64,000 nucleotides of DNA, from positions 186,001 to 250,000 of the forward strand of contig NZ_JAGINU010000004.1 of assembly GCF_017876315.1 (NCBI RefSeq). The letters run 5' to 3'. The notes beneath the pieces are model-generated. The model did not search any database. It was not told the origin of the DNA and was given only the letters and a program-made list of their open reading frames with translations. Source of the stretch: Pseudonocardia parietis. Its GTDB lineage: Bacteria; Actinomycetota; Actinomycetes; Mycobacteriales; Pseudonocardiaceae. A program made the position numbers and the translations under genes. Positions within the stretch are counted from its first letter, which is position 1. Each line of letters opens with the position of its first letter. Of this stretch, positions 17,497 to 25,050 are shown one piece after another.

Positions 17497-18478
17497 GGAA
17501 GGTCAGCCGTTCGGTGAGGCGGACCAGGAGCAGGGCGATCAGTCCGAACCCGAGGAAGAAGATCATGCCTGCGGCGGCGCCGAGTCCGGCGTCGAAGGAC
17601 CCGAAGGCGTAGTCCCAGAGCAGGTAGTAGACGTTGGTGGTGGCGCCGGAGGGTCCACCGTGGGTGAGGGTGTTGACCAGGGGGAAACTCCACTGGGCGG
17701 CGAGCAGCAAGGTCATGAGCAGCAGGAAGGACAGGGTCGGGGACAGCAGCGGCAGGGTGATCCAGCGGGTGGTCTGCCAGCGGGTGGCGCCGTCGAGTGA
17801 CGCGGCGGCGGAGTACTCGGAGTCGATGCCGGCCAGTCCGGCGGCGACGACGAGGGTGGCGAAGCCGAGGACGTGCCAGCCGGTGATCACGATGATGGCG
17901 ATCTGGGCGGGTCCGGGTTCCTGTAGCCAGTTGGTGGTGGTGCCGAGGAGTTGGTTGACCAGCCCGCCGCGCGGGTCGAGCATCCACTGCCACACTGCGG
18001 CCCCCGCGACCGGCGCGACGAGCATTGGTGCGAAGACCAGCGCCTGGTAGACCGTCGCGGCCCTGCCGTGTACCTGCCGGGCGAGCAGGCCGACGATGGT
18101 GGGGACGACGAGGGTGAACGGCAGCAGCCCCAGGATGAGTACGGCGGTGCGACCGAGCGCGTCCGGGAAGTCCGGCAGGTCGAAGAGCCGCTCGTAGTTG
18201 GCGAAGCCGACGAACTCGGCCGGGCTGGTGGGCAGCAGGTTCCAGGAGAAGAACGACAGCTGCACGGTGGTGACCAGCGGCCGGTAGATCCAGATGACGA
18301 GCAGCGCGAGGCCGGGGAGCAGGAACAGGTACGGCGGCACCGCTCGGGCGATCCGTTTCGCCGGCGGGACCCGGACCGCGGCCGGCGCGTCGAGCCGTGG
18401 TGGGGCCGCGACCTCGACGAACCGGGCGGGCCCGTTCCCGCCGGGCCCGCCGGGGGCGGTCTCGAGCACCGTTGTCAC
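17486..18478 (-). CDS. ugpA: ABC transporter permease, UgpA/MalF type (330 aa)
   Basis: Permease with a roughly 45-residue cytoplasmic N-terminus rich in Pro/Ala and six membrane helices beginning with YLFLLPGLALLVIWIY. The EAA loop is in YSAAASLDGATRWQTTRWIT. It forms the channel together with the 16618 product. GTG at 18478 overlaps the phosphodiesterase TGA by four bases; longer readings run through that gene in another frame. Confidence 0.8.
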   Translation of the reverse strand: MTTVLETAPGGPGGNGPARFVEVAAPPRLDAPAAVRVPPAKRIARAVPPYLFLLPGLALLVIWIYRPLVTTVQLSFFSWNLLPTSPAEFVGFANYERLFDLPDFPDALGRTAVLILGLLPFTLVVPTIVGLLARQVHGRAATVYQALVFAPMLVAPVAGAAVWQWMLDPRGGLVNQLLGTTTNWLQEPGPAQIAIIVITGWHVLGFATLVVAAGLAGIDSEYSAAASLDGATRWQTTRWITLPLLSPTLSFLLLMTLLLAAQWSFPLVNTLTHGGPSGATTNVYYLLWDYAFGSFDAGLGAAAGMIFFLGFGLIALLLVRLTERLTFHDS

Positions 18479-19293
18479 GACGGGATCCGTTCGGTCATCC
18501 ACGCGATTCGCTCGGCGGCATCGACGTCGTAGACCGACGCGCCGCCGAGTGGCACCGCGGTGGCGACCGCGGTGTCGGCGAACAGGTCGACCCGGCTGAT
18601 CGCCGCCCCGGAGACACCGCGTAGCCGCCCGGCCGGCGCGACGGCGTCGACCTGGTAGATCAGCGCGGGCGCCACCCACACCGGGATCCCGGCGAGGGCT
18701 CCGGCGCCGGCGTGGTGGGCGTGCCCGCAGACGATCATCCGGACGTCGGATCCGGCCAGCACTCCGGCGAGCTTCTCGGGCTCGCGCAACCGCAGCAGGT
18801 CCACCGAGCTCACCGGGGAGCGCAGCGGCGGATGGTGCAGCACGAGCACGGTTCCCTCCGGTGCCGGGGTGGTGAGCTCGGCGCCGAGCCACTCCAGTTG
18901 CGCGGGCTCGATGCGGCCGTGGTGGTGGCCGGGGATGGTGCTGTCCAGGGCGATGATCCGGGCGCCGCCCACCCACACGACGCGATCGGGTGTGCCGAAC
19001 GCGTCGGTGAAGGGGCCGAGGGCGTCGTGGTTGCCCATCAGCGGAACGATCGGGACACCGGCGAGGCCCGCAATGTCGCCGTCCAGCAGCGCACTCAGGG
19101 TGGCGTAGGCGTCCGGTTCGCCGGCGCCGGCCAGGTCACCGGGCAGCAGCAGGGCGTCGGGGCGTGTTCCGGCACCGATGCGGGTCAGTGCGCGGCGCAG
19201 TGTGTCGGCCGATGCCGGATCGGCGCCCAGGTGGGTGTCCGAGACGATGGCCAGGTAGGCCCGCGCACCGGATACCGCTGTGCGCGGTGTCAC
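18475..19293 (-). CDS. Calcineurin-like metallophosphoesterase, CpdA/GpdQ-like (272 aa)
   Basis: Binuclear metallophosphoesterase. All motifs are present: DTHLG near residue 20 (D-x-H), GDLAGAGE, GNHD, and GHAHHAG near residue 200. This set matches class III cyclic nucleotide and glycerophosphodiester phosphodiesterases. Sitting inside a Ugp-like importer operon, it most likely cleaves an imported glycerophosphodiester to sn-glycerol 3-phosphate; cAMP hydrolysis is the alternative. No signal peptide is seen, so it is cytoplasmic. It is coupled on both sides by GTGA overlaps. Confidence 0.8.
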   Translation of the reverse strand: MTPRTAVSGARAYLAIVSDTHLGADPASADTLRRALTRIGAGTRPDALLLPGDLAGAGEPDAYATLSALLDGDIAGLAGVPIVPLMGNHDALGPFTDAFGTPDRVVWVGGARIIALDSTIPGHHHGRIEPAQLEWLGAELTTPAPEGTVLVLHHPPLRSPVSSVDLLRLREPEKLAGVLAGSDVRMIVCGHAHHAGAGALAGIPVWVAPALIYQVDAVAPAGRLRGVSGAAISRVDLFADTAVATAVPLGGASVYDVDAAERIAWMTERIPS

Positions 19294-20657
19294 GGTGTCC
19301 CGGTGGGGATGAGCGCCTGTCCGCGCTGCTGCGCCTCGGTCAGGGTGGCCTGCGGGTCGGCGCCCTGGAGGACGACCTGCTCGACGGCGTCCATCATCCC
19401 GTCGCGGATCTGCAGGTAGTCGGTGCCGGGGAAGGAGATCCACGGCTCCATGCGGTGGAGCTGCTCGATGTTCGTGCCGGTCGTCGGGTTGGCGGCGGCC
19501 CAGTCCTTGAGCGTGGAGTCCATCAGGCCGGTGCGCAGCGGCAGGTAGCCGATGTTCTGCGCGATCTGGGTGAAGGCCTCGTCGCTGGTCAGAAAGGTGA
19601 TCAGTTCCCACGCCGCACGCTGCTCGGCGGGGTCGTCCGAGAGCACATACAGTGCGGCGCCGGAGTTCGTCGGGACCGCCGGGGTGTCACCGAAGGACGG
19701 TGTGGGTGCACCGTGCAGTTCCCAGCCTGCGCCCTTGGCGCCCTTGCCGAAGGTGCCCTGCAGGGAGGACGACTCGAGGATCATGGCGAGCTCGCCGCGG
19801 GCGAAGGTCTCGACGGCCTGCTGCTGGCTGAACTTCGGGCTGGCCCCGCTCTCGACCATGTCGGCGAGCATGGACACGGCCTGCACGGAGGCCGGTTCGG
19901 CGTACTGCAGGGTGGTGCGGTCTTCGGAGAGCACCCGGCCGCCGTTGGAGCGGATGATGCTCTGCAGGCACCAGTCCTTGGCTTGTGTGGTCACGCAGTC
20001 GGCGTAGGCGCCCTCCTTGCCGGTGGTGGCCTTGATCTGTGTTGCGGCCTCGGCGACCTCGGTCCAGGTGGCGGGCGGTCGTGCCGGGTCGAGTCCGGCG
20101 GCGGTGAACAGCGAGGCGTTGTAGTAGAGCACCGGTGTGGACAGCACGAACGGCATCCCGTAGGTCTTGGCGTTGTGCTCCCCCAGGGACGCGGCGGCGG
20201 GGGCGTAGGGATTCGGTCCGCCGAGTGCCTGGCTGAGTGCCTCGGCGCCGACGAGGTCGTCGAGGGGTTTGGCGCCGACCTGGTCGACGACGAAGCCCAT
20301 GTCGGAGAACCCGATCTGGGCCACGTCGGGGGCATTGCCGGTCGCGGCCTGGGTCTGCACGCTCGACACGGCGTCCGCGGCCGGGTTCGAGCTGGTGCCC
20401 TGCGGTTTCTGCGCGGTCACGGTGATGTTCGGGTGCTCGGCGTGGAACCGTGCGAGCAGGCCGTTGAAGGTGTCGGTCCAGGGCCCGGCCTGGCCGAAGT
20501 TGTAGGACTCGAAGGTGATCGACACCTGCTGGTCGGGGGCCAGCTCGGGGGCACGTTCGACGGTGTCGGCGGCGGTGCCGACCGAGCCGCCGACACCACA
20601 GCCTGCGAGCAGTGTGGCCGCGGCGACCGCGGTCGCGATCAGACGGGGGGTACGCAC
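19290..20657 (-). CDS. ugpB: ABC transporter solute-binding lipoprotein, UgpB type (455 aa)
   Basis: Extracellular substrate-binding protein anchored by lipid. The signal ends in the lipobox LLAGCG, with Cys at about residue 19. Family features include FNGLLARFHAEHPNITV near the start of the mature protein and FARGELAMILESS, typical of the family 1 sugar/glycerol-3-phosphate binders. GTG at 20657 has a strong AGGAGG seven bases upstream. It lies 22 bases after the ATPase gene in one operon. Confidence 0.85.
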   Translation of the reverse strand: MRTPRLIATAVAAATLLAGCGVGGSVGTAADTVERAPELAPDQQVSITFESYNFGQAGPWTDTFNGLLARFHAEHPNITVTAQKPQGTSSNPAADAVSSVQTQAATGNAPDVAQIGFSDMGFVVDQVGAKPLDDLVGAEALSQALGGPNPYAPAAASLGEHNAKTYGMPFVLSTPVLYYNASLFTAAGLDPARPPATWTEVAEAATQIKATTGKEGAYADCVTTQAKDWCLQSIIRSNGGRVLSEDRTTLQYAEPASVQAVSMLADMVESGASPKFSQQQAVETFARGELAMILESSSLQGTFGKGAKGAGWELHGAPTPSFGDTPAVPTNSGAALYVLSDDPAEQRAAWELITFLTSDEAFTQIAQNIGYLPLRTGLMDSTLKDWAAANPTTGTNIEQLHRMEPWISFPGTDYLQIRDGMMDAVEQVVLQGADPQATLTEAQQRGQALIPTGTP

Positions 20658-20679
20658 GGGTTCCTCCTGTAGCGGGGTG

Positions 20680-21777
20680 TCAGACCGCGACGGTGGCGCG
20701 GTCGGGATCGGGGGTGCGCACCAGGCGACGGCCACTGGTGGCGGAGAACAGGTGGACGCGGTCGGGCTCGCAGGTGAGCGTGATGTGGTCGCCGACGGCC
20801 AGGCAGAGTGGGCGGGGCCCGCGAACCGCGACCCGGCCCGCGCCGATCTCGACGTGGGCGACCTCCTCGCCGCCGAGGTTCTCGACGTGGCGGACCGTGC
20901 CGCGCAGCTGCGTGTCACCGGCGCCGACCCGCAGGTGCTCGGGCCGGACCCCGACGAGGACATCGCGGCCGCCGGAGTCGCCTAGGACCCCGAGCGGGAT
21001 GTCGATGCCGTCGCCCTGGGCGCGCAGCTCGCCATCGGCGCTGCGCAGCTGCGCTGCGAGCAATCCGATCGCGGGGGAGCCGATGAACCCGGCGACGAAG
21101 GTCGAGGCCGGGGCGTCGTAGACCTGCTCGGGTGTGCCGACCTGTTCGAGGCGCCCACCGTTGAGCACCGCGATCCGGGTCGCCATGGTCATTGCTTCGA
21201 TCTGGTCGTGGGTGACGTAGACGAACGTGGAACCCAGCCGCCGGTGCAGGTCGCTCAACTCGCCGCGGGTCGCGGTACGCAGTGTGGCGTCGAGGTTGGA
21301 CAGTGGTTCGTCGAGCAGGAACGCGCCCGGGTCGCGCACCAGCGCCCGACCGAGCGCGACGCGCTGGCGTTGGCCGCCCGACAGCGCCCGCGGGCGGCGG
21401 TCGAGCAACTGCTCGAGCCCGAGCACGGCGGCGACCTCGGCGATCTTCGCGTCGGCGTCCTTGCGGCGGCGGGTGCGCAGCGGGAAGCCGATGTTCTTCG
21501 CGACGGTCAGGTGCGGGTAGAGCGCGTAGCTCTGAAAGACCATCGCCAGGTTCCGCTCGCGGGGGGCAGCGGCGGTGATGTCACGGTCGTCGAGCAGGAT
21601 GCGGCCGCCGCTCGGGGCGGTCAGCCCGGCGATCATGCGCAGGAGAGTGGACTTCCCGCAGCCGGACGGGCCGAGCAGAACCAGGAATTCGCCGTCGGCC
21701 ACGTCGAGCGAGATCCCGTCGACCGCAGCCACGTCGCCGAAGCGGCGGGTCAGGCCCTCGATCTGGATACGGCTCAC
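20680..21777 (-). CDS. ugpC: ABC transporter ATPase, UgpC/MalK type (365 aa)
   Basis: ATPase subunit that drives the importer. Walker A GPSGCGKST, the signature ALSGGQRQRVALGRAL, Walker B FLLDEPLSNLDA and the switch His in VTHDQIEAM are all present. A C-terminal TOBE/regulatory domain begins around residue 240. First gene of the five-gene operon; GTG at 21777 has AAGGAG upstream. One such ATPase can serve several importers. Confidence 0.9.
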   Translation of the reverse strand: MSRIQIEGLTRRFGDVAAVDGISLDVADGEFLVLLGPSGCGKSTLLRMIAGLTAPSGGRILLDDRDITAAAPRERNLAMVFQSYALYPHLTVAKNIGFPLRTRRRKDADAKIAEVAAVLGLEQLLDRRPRALSGGQRQRVALGRALVRDPGAFLLDEPLSNLDATLRTATRGELSDLHRRLGSTFVYVTHDQIEAMTMATRIAVLNGGRLEQVGTPEQVYDAPASTFVAGFIGSPAIGLLAAQLRSADGELRAQGDGIDIPLGVLGDSGGRDVLVGVRPEHLRVGAGDTQLRGTVRHVENLGGEEVAHVEIGAGRVAVRGPRPLCLAVGDHITLTCEPDRVHLFSATSGRRLVRTPDPDRATVAV

Positions 21778-22000
21778 CGGAGTCTCCTTCTGGGGTCGGG
21801 TCGGCGTGCTCGGGTCGGGTGTGCTCGGGTCGCAGTGGCCGGATCGCCGCGGCGGTTGCGCGGATGTCAGCAGTACGGGATGGCCCGGGGGTGAACGGTG
21901 GGCGTCGGCTGGGCGGTGCGGGCGCTTCCGCGGCCGGCCCGTGACCGTCGGCAGCGGCCCTGAGCAGCGACGATCGGGGATCGTGGCGGATCGATCGGAA
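21778..22000. promoter_or_regulatory. Upstream region of the ABC operon
   Basis: About 220 bases between the VanB-type reductase stop and the ugpC start. It includes a direct repeat of GTGCTCGGGTCG near 21806-21832. No clear promoter hexamers were recognised, but the operon start must be driven from here or by read-through from the reductase. Confidence 0.3.
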
Positions 22001-22888
22001 CTACAGGTCGACCACGAGCCGGGCCCCGCGAGCACGGGAGACGCAGATCATCATCACCTCGCCCGCCTCGCGGTCGACGGCGTCGAGCAGGGAGTCGCGA
22101 TGCTCGGGCTCGCCGTCCAGTACTGCTGTCTCGCAGGTACCGCAGGTACCTGCGAGACAGGACTGCAGCACGTCGATCCCCGCCGCCTCGGCGGCGGCGA
22201 GCAGGCTGGCCCCTGCGGGCACCTGCACGGTGACCCCGCTGCGGGCCAGCACCGCCTCGAACGGCCGCTGCGGGAGGTCGAGTTCGACCGGAGTGAAGCG
22301 CTCGACATGAGCGGTCGGGCAGGCGGCGAGCAGGGCATCGAGCATCGGGGCGGGCCCACACCCGTAGATCGCGGCCCCCGGGGCGTCGGCGACGGCGGCG
22401 CGCAGGTCGAGTAGGCCGCCCGCCTGGACCGTCACCCGCGGGTCGGGCTCCACGCGTTCGAGGTAGGCCATTGACGCCCGGGATCGACCGCCGTAGAGCA
22501 GCCGCCACGGGGCTCCGGCCGCGTCGGCGGCGGCAATCATCGGCAGGATGGGGGTGATGCCGATCCCGCCTGCGACGAACAGGTAGCGCGCAGCGGGCGC
22601 CAGCGGGAAGTGGTTGCGGGGTTCGCTGATCTCTATTCGGTCGCCCACGCCGAGGTGGTCGTGGACGAACGCCGAGCCGCCGCGGCCTGCGGGCTCGCGC
22701 AGCACGGCGATCCGGTAGACGGAGTCGTCGCGACTCCGGCCGCACAGCGAGTACTGCCGCACGAGCCCGGGGGCCAGGTGCAGCTCGACGTGTGCGCCGG
22801 GGGTCCAAGTGGGTAGGTCGGGGCTGGACAGCTCGAGCTCCACGACGTCGTCGGCGACCGTCCGGCGGGAGGAGATCTCACACAGCAC
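22001..22888 (-). CDS. VanB-type ferredoxin reductase (295 aa)
   Basis: Phthalate-dioxygenase-reductase family: an N-terminal flavin-binding barrel (RQYSLCG), an NAD-binding middle (GGIGITPILPM) and a C-terminal plant-type [2Fe-2S] domain with CLAGTCGTCET plus a later Cys in MMICVSRA. It moves electrons from NAD(P)H through FMN and the cluster to an oxygenase. No Rieske oxygenase partner is nearby, so it may serve the P450s or diiron enzymes of the lipid locus. GTG at 22888 is chosen because the N-terminus (VLCEISSRRTVADDVVELEL) starts as in relatives; an ATG at 23011 is in frame. It is divergent from the LysR gene. Confidence 0.8.
   Translation of the reverse strand: MLCEISSRRTVADDVVELELSSPDLPTWTPGAHVELHLAPGLVRQYSLCGRSRDDSVYRIAVLREPAGRGGSAFVHDHLGVGDRIEISEPRNHFPLAPAARYLFVAGGIGITPILPMIAAADAAGAPWRLLYGGRSRASMAYLERVEPDPRVTVQAGGLLDLRAAVADAPGAAIYGCGPAPMLDALLAACPTAHVERFTPVELDLPQRPFEAVLARSGVTVQVPAGASLLAAAEAAGIDVLQSCLAGTCGTCETAVLDGEPEHRDSLLDAVDREAGEVMMICVSRARGARLVVDL
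22126..22160. repeat. Perfect 16-bp palindrome inside the [2Fe-2S] codons
   Basis: CTGTCTCGCAGGTACC at 22126-22141 is exactly complementary to 22145-22160 with a 3-nt loop. It lies within the reductase gene and encodes the AGTCGTCET cluster-binding loop. Confidence 0.8.
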
Positions 22889-22940
22889 GGGGCGCGACGC
22901 TAGGCCCGCCCGAGGCCGGTGAACCTGGCGAATGGGAACG

Positions 22941-22956
22941 CCGATCGTGTGATCGG
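22941..22956. promoter_or_regulatory. Candidate LysR operator CCGATC-N4-GATCGG
   Basis: A perfect 6-bp inverted repeat with a 4-nt spacer in the 209-bp gap between the divergent reductase and LysR genes. Position and symmetry fit a LysR-type regulator controlling both genes. Confidence 0.5.
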
Positions 22957-23097
22957 TTCGGCATGACCGGCTTATGGGGCGCTGAGCTGGGCAAGCACCC
23001 GAGGGGCACACCGGCGGTCACGCAACGTTCGTCTGCTCGTCGTCCGGCGCCGACCGGGGCGGCCTAGCGTGCGCTTCGCACCGTCGGGAGGAGACTC

Positions 23098-24018
23098 ATG
23101 GAGATCCGGTATCTACGTTCCTTCCTGGCGATCGCCGAGGAGCTGCATTTCGGGCGCGCGGCCCAGCGCCTGCACGTCGCGCAGCCGTCGGTGTCCCAGC
23201 AGCTGCAGCGCCTCGAACGTGATGTCGGGGTGGAGCTGGTGCAGCGCAGTTCGCACGAGGTGCGGCTGACCCCGGCGGGCGCGGCGTTCCGCGACGAAGC
23301 CCGCAAGCTCCTCGAGCAGCTGGATCGGGCGATCGCCGCGGCCCGGGCAGTGGCATCCGGGCGGGCGGGCACGCTCAATATCGGCTTCAACTTCCCCGCG
23401 GGCCAGGATGTGTTGCCCGCGGCGTTGGCGGCGTTGAACTCCGAGCATCCGCGGGTGCAGACCCAGCTGTGGGAACGCCGGACCGGCCCGCAGCTCGACG
23501 GCGTGCTCTCCGGGGAGCTGGATGTCGCGTTCGTCTACGGCCGCCCGGTCAGCCCGCACCTGTCGTCGACCGAGCTGATGACTGTGCCGATCGTGGCGGT
23601 GGTGGGGGAGCGGCATCCCTGGGCCGGTCGCGAGTCGATGCCGATGCGCATGCTCGACCGCCAGCCGTGCTTGCTGTTTCGCCGTGAACAGAGCCCCGCC
23701 ATGTACGACGCGATCATGGGCGCCGCCGACCGGGCGGATATCAAGCTGACCGTCACCGCCGAGGTCGACGACCCGGTCGCGACCGGTGTGCTGGTCGCCG
23801 CACGGCAGGTGATCGGATTCTCCTCGGCCTCACGGGCGGCCCGTGCGCCTGCCCAGGGTCTGGTCGCGGTGCAGCTGACCGCGCCGGCCCCGACCCTGGG
23901 CGTGCATGTGGTGTGGCGGTCGGCCGACCGCACGCCTCTGGTGGAGGCGATGCTCGGCGCTCTGAAGACCGCGGGCCCGTTCACGTTCACCTGGCCGCGC
24001 ACACCTTCGCAGCGGTGA
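23098..24018 (+). CDS. LysR-family transcriptional regulator (306 aa)
   Basis: DNA-binding regulator with an N-terminal winged helix-turn-helix (residues about 1-60; FLAIAEELHFGRAAQRLHVA then QPSVSQQLQRLE) and a C-terminal periplasmic-binding-like effector domain. It resembles the CatR/BenM subgroup that senses small aromatic or carboxylic acids. ATG at 23098 has GGAGGAG at good distance. It is the only classical transcription factor seen between the two arms of the lipid locus and most likely controls the divergent VanB-type reductase; wider control is unproven. Confidence 0.85.
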   Translation: MEIRYLRSFLAIAEELHFGRAAQRLHVAQPSVSQQLQRLERDVGVELVQRSSHEVRLTPAGAAFRDEARKLLEQLDRAIAAARAVASGRAGTLNIGFNFPAGQDVLPAALAALNSEHPRVQTQLWERRTGPQLDGVLSGELDVAFVYGRPVSPHLSSTELMTVPIVAVVGERHPWAGRESMPMRMLDRQPCLLFRREQSPAMYDAIMGAADRADIKLTVTAEVDDPVATGVLVAARQVIGFSSASRAARAPAQGLVAVQLTAPAPTLGVHVVWRSADRTPLVEAMLGALKTAGPFTFTWPRTPSQR

Positions 24019-24161
24019 TCGAGCCCCAGCAGCGGCGATAGGCGCGGCGCATCGGCCGTTCGGCAGTCGCTGCTTGCCGGGGTCACCCCGGTCGGTCACG
24101 GTGGCGGCGACGGCCGATGATCGGTCGCCGCTACGAGATCTGCGCAGTGGGGGAGGTGCCC

Positions 24162-25019
24162 GTGCGACTCACGGTGCTCGGATGCCGGTCGGGGATGCCG
24201 GCCGAGGGACAGGCCAGCTCCGGCTACCTGGTGGAGTCCGACGAGCGGACTCGGATGCTGGTGGACTGCGGTCCCGGTGTCGCCACCGCCCTGTCCACCG
24301 ACGATCCGGTCTTGGACGCGGTCGTGATCAGCCACCTGCACTCCGACCACTGCTACGACCTGCTGCCGCTGGGGAAGGCACTGCTCTACCGGCGCCTGCG
24401 CGAGGCCATCGGCGACCGCGCGGGTGACCCCGTCTCCGCCGCCCGACATCTCGACCTGAGCGGACCGCGCCTGCCACTGTATGTGCCGCACGGCGGGCGC
24501 GCGGTGCTCGACCGACTCGCCTCACTGTTCCCGGTCACCACGATGCCGCTGCTGGACCGGGTCTTCGACCTGGCCTTCGACGTGGTCGAGTACGCGGCGG
24601 ACGACGAGATCGAGATCGGCGATGCCCGGGTCTCGCTGCACCCGCTGCGCCACGTCGCCGCCAACTGCGGGATCCGCGTCGACACCGCGCGCTCGTCGCT
24701 GGCCTACACCGGCGACACCGGGGTCACGCCCGGGCTGCTCCCGCTCGCCGACGGGGTCGATCTGCTGCTCGCCGAGGCCACTCTGGCCGAGACCGACACC
24801 GGGCCCCACGGCCACCTGTCCGGTGCCGACGCCGGGCGGGCCGCGGCCGAGGCCGGAGTCGGCGAGCTCGTGCTCACTCATTTCATCTCCTCCGACCCTG
24901 CCTGGCTGGCGGCCCGCCGCGACGACGCGGCCACCGCCTTCCCGGGCCCGATCCGCATCGCCGAGCCGGGCCTGCGCGTCGACACCTGTCCGGCACCGGC
25001 GCCGGTCACCCGCGGCTGA
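24162..25019 (+). CDS. MBL-fold metallohydrolase, RNase Z-like (285 aa)
   Basis: Metallo-beta-lactamase fold hydrolase with the zinc motif SHLHSDHCYDL near residue 60, the later His in HPLRHVA, Asp in YTGDTG and a C-terminal LTHF. The pattern fits RNase Z/arylsulfatase-like MBL proteins. In actinobacterial lipid or polyketide loci such proteins sometimes act as thioesterases, so ester or thioester hydrolysis is possible. GTG at 24162 is chosen for the GGGGGAGG just upstream. It ends 31 bases before the acyl-CoA synthetase gene and is likely co-transcribed with it. Confidence 0.75.
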   Translation: MRLTVLGCRSGMPAEGQASSGYLVESDERTRMLVDCGPGVATALSTDDPVLDAVVISHLHSDHCYDLLPLGKALLYRRLREAIGDRAGDPVSAARHLDLSGPRLPLYVPHGGRAVLDRLASLFPVTTMPLLDRVFDLAFDVVEYAADDEIEIGDARVSLHPLRHVAANCGIRVDTARSSLAYTGDTGVTPGLLPLADGVDLLLAEATLAETDTGPHGHLSGADAGRAAAEAGVGELVLTHFISSDPAWLAARRDDAATAFPGPIRIAEPGLRVDTCPAPAPVTRG

Positions 25020-25050
25020 CGCCCAGGCCTCTGTAGTTGGGAGGCCACCC

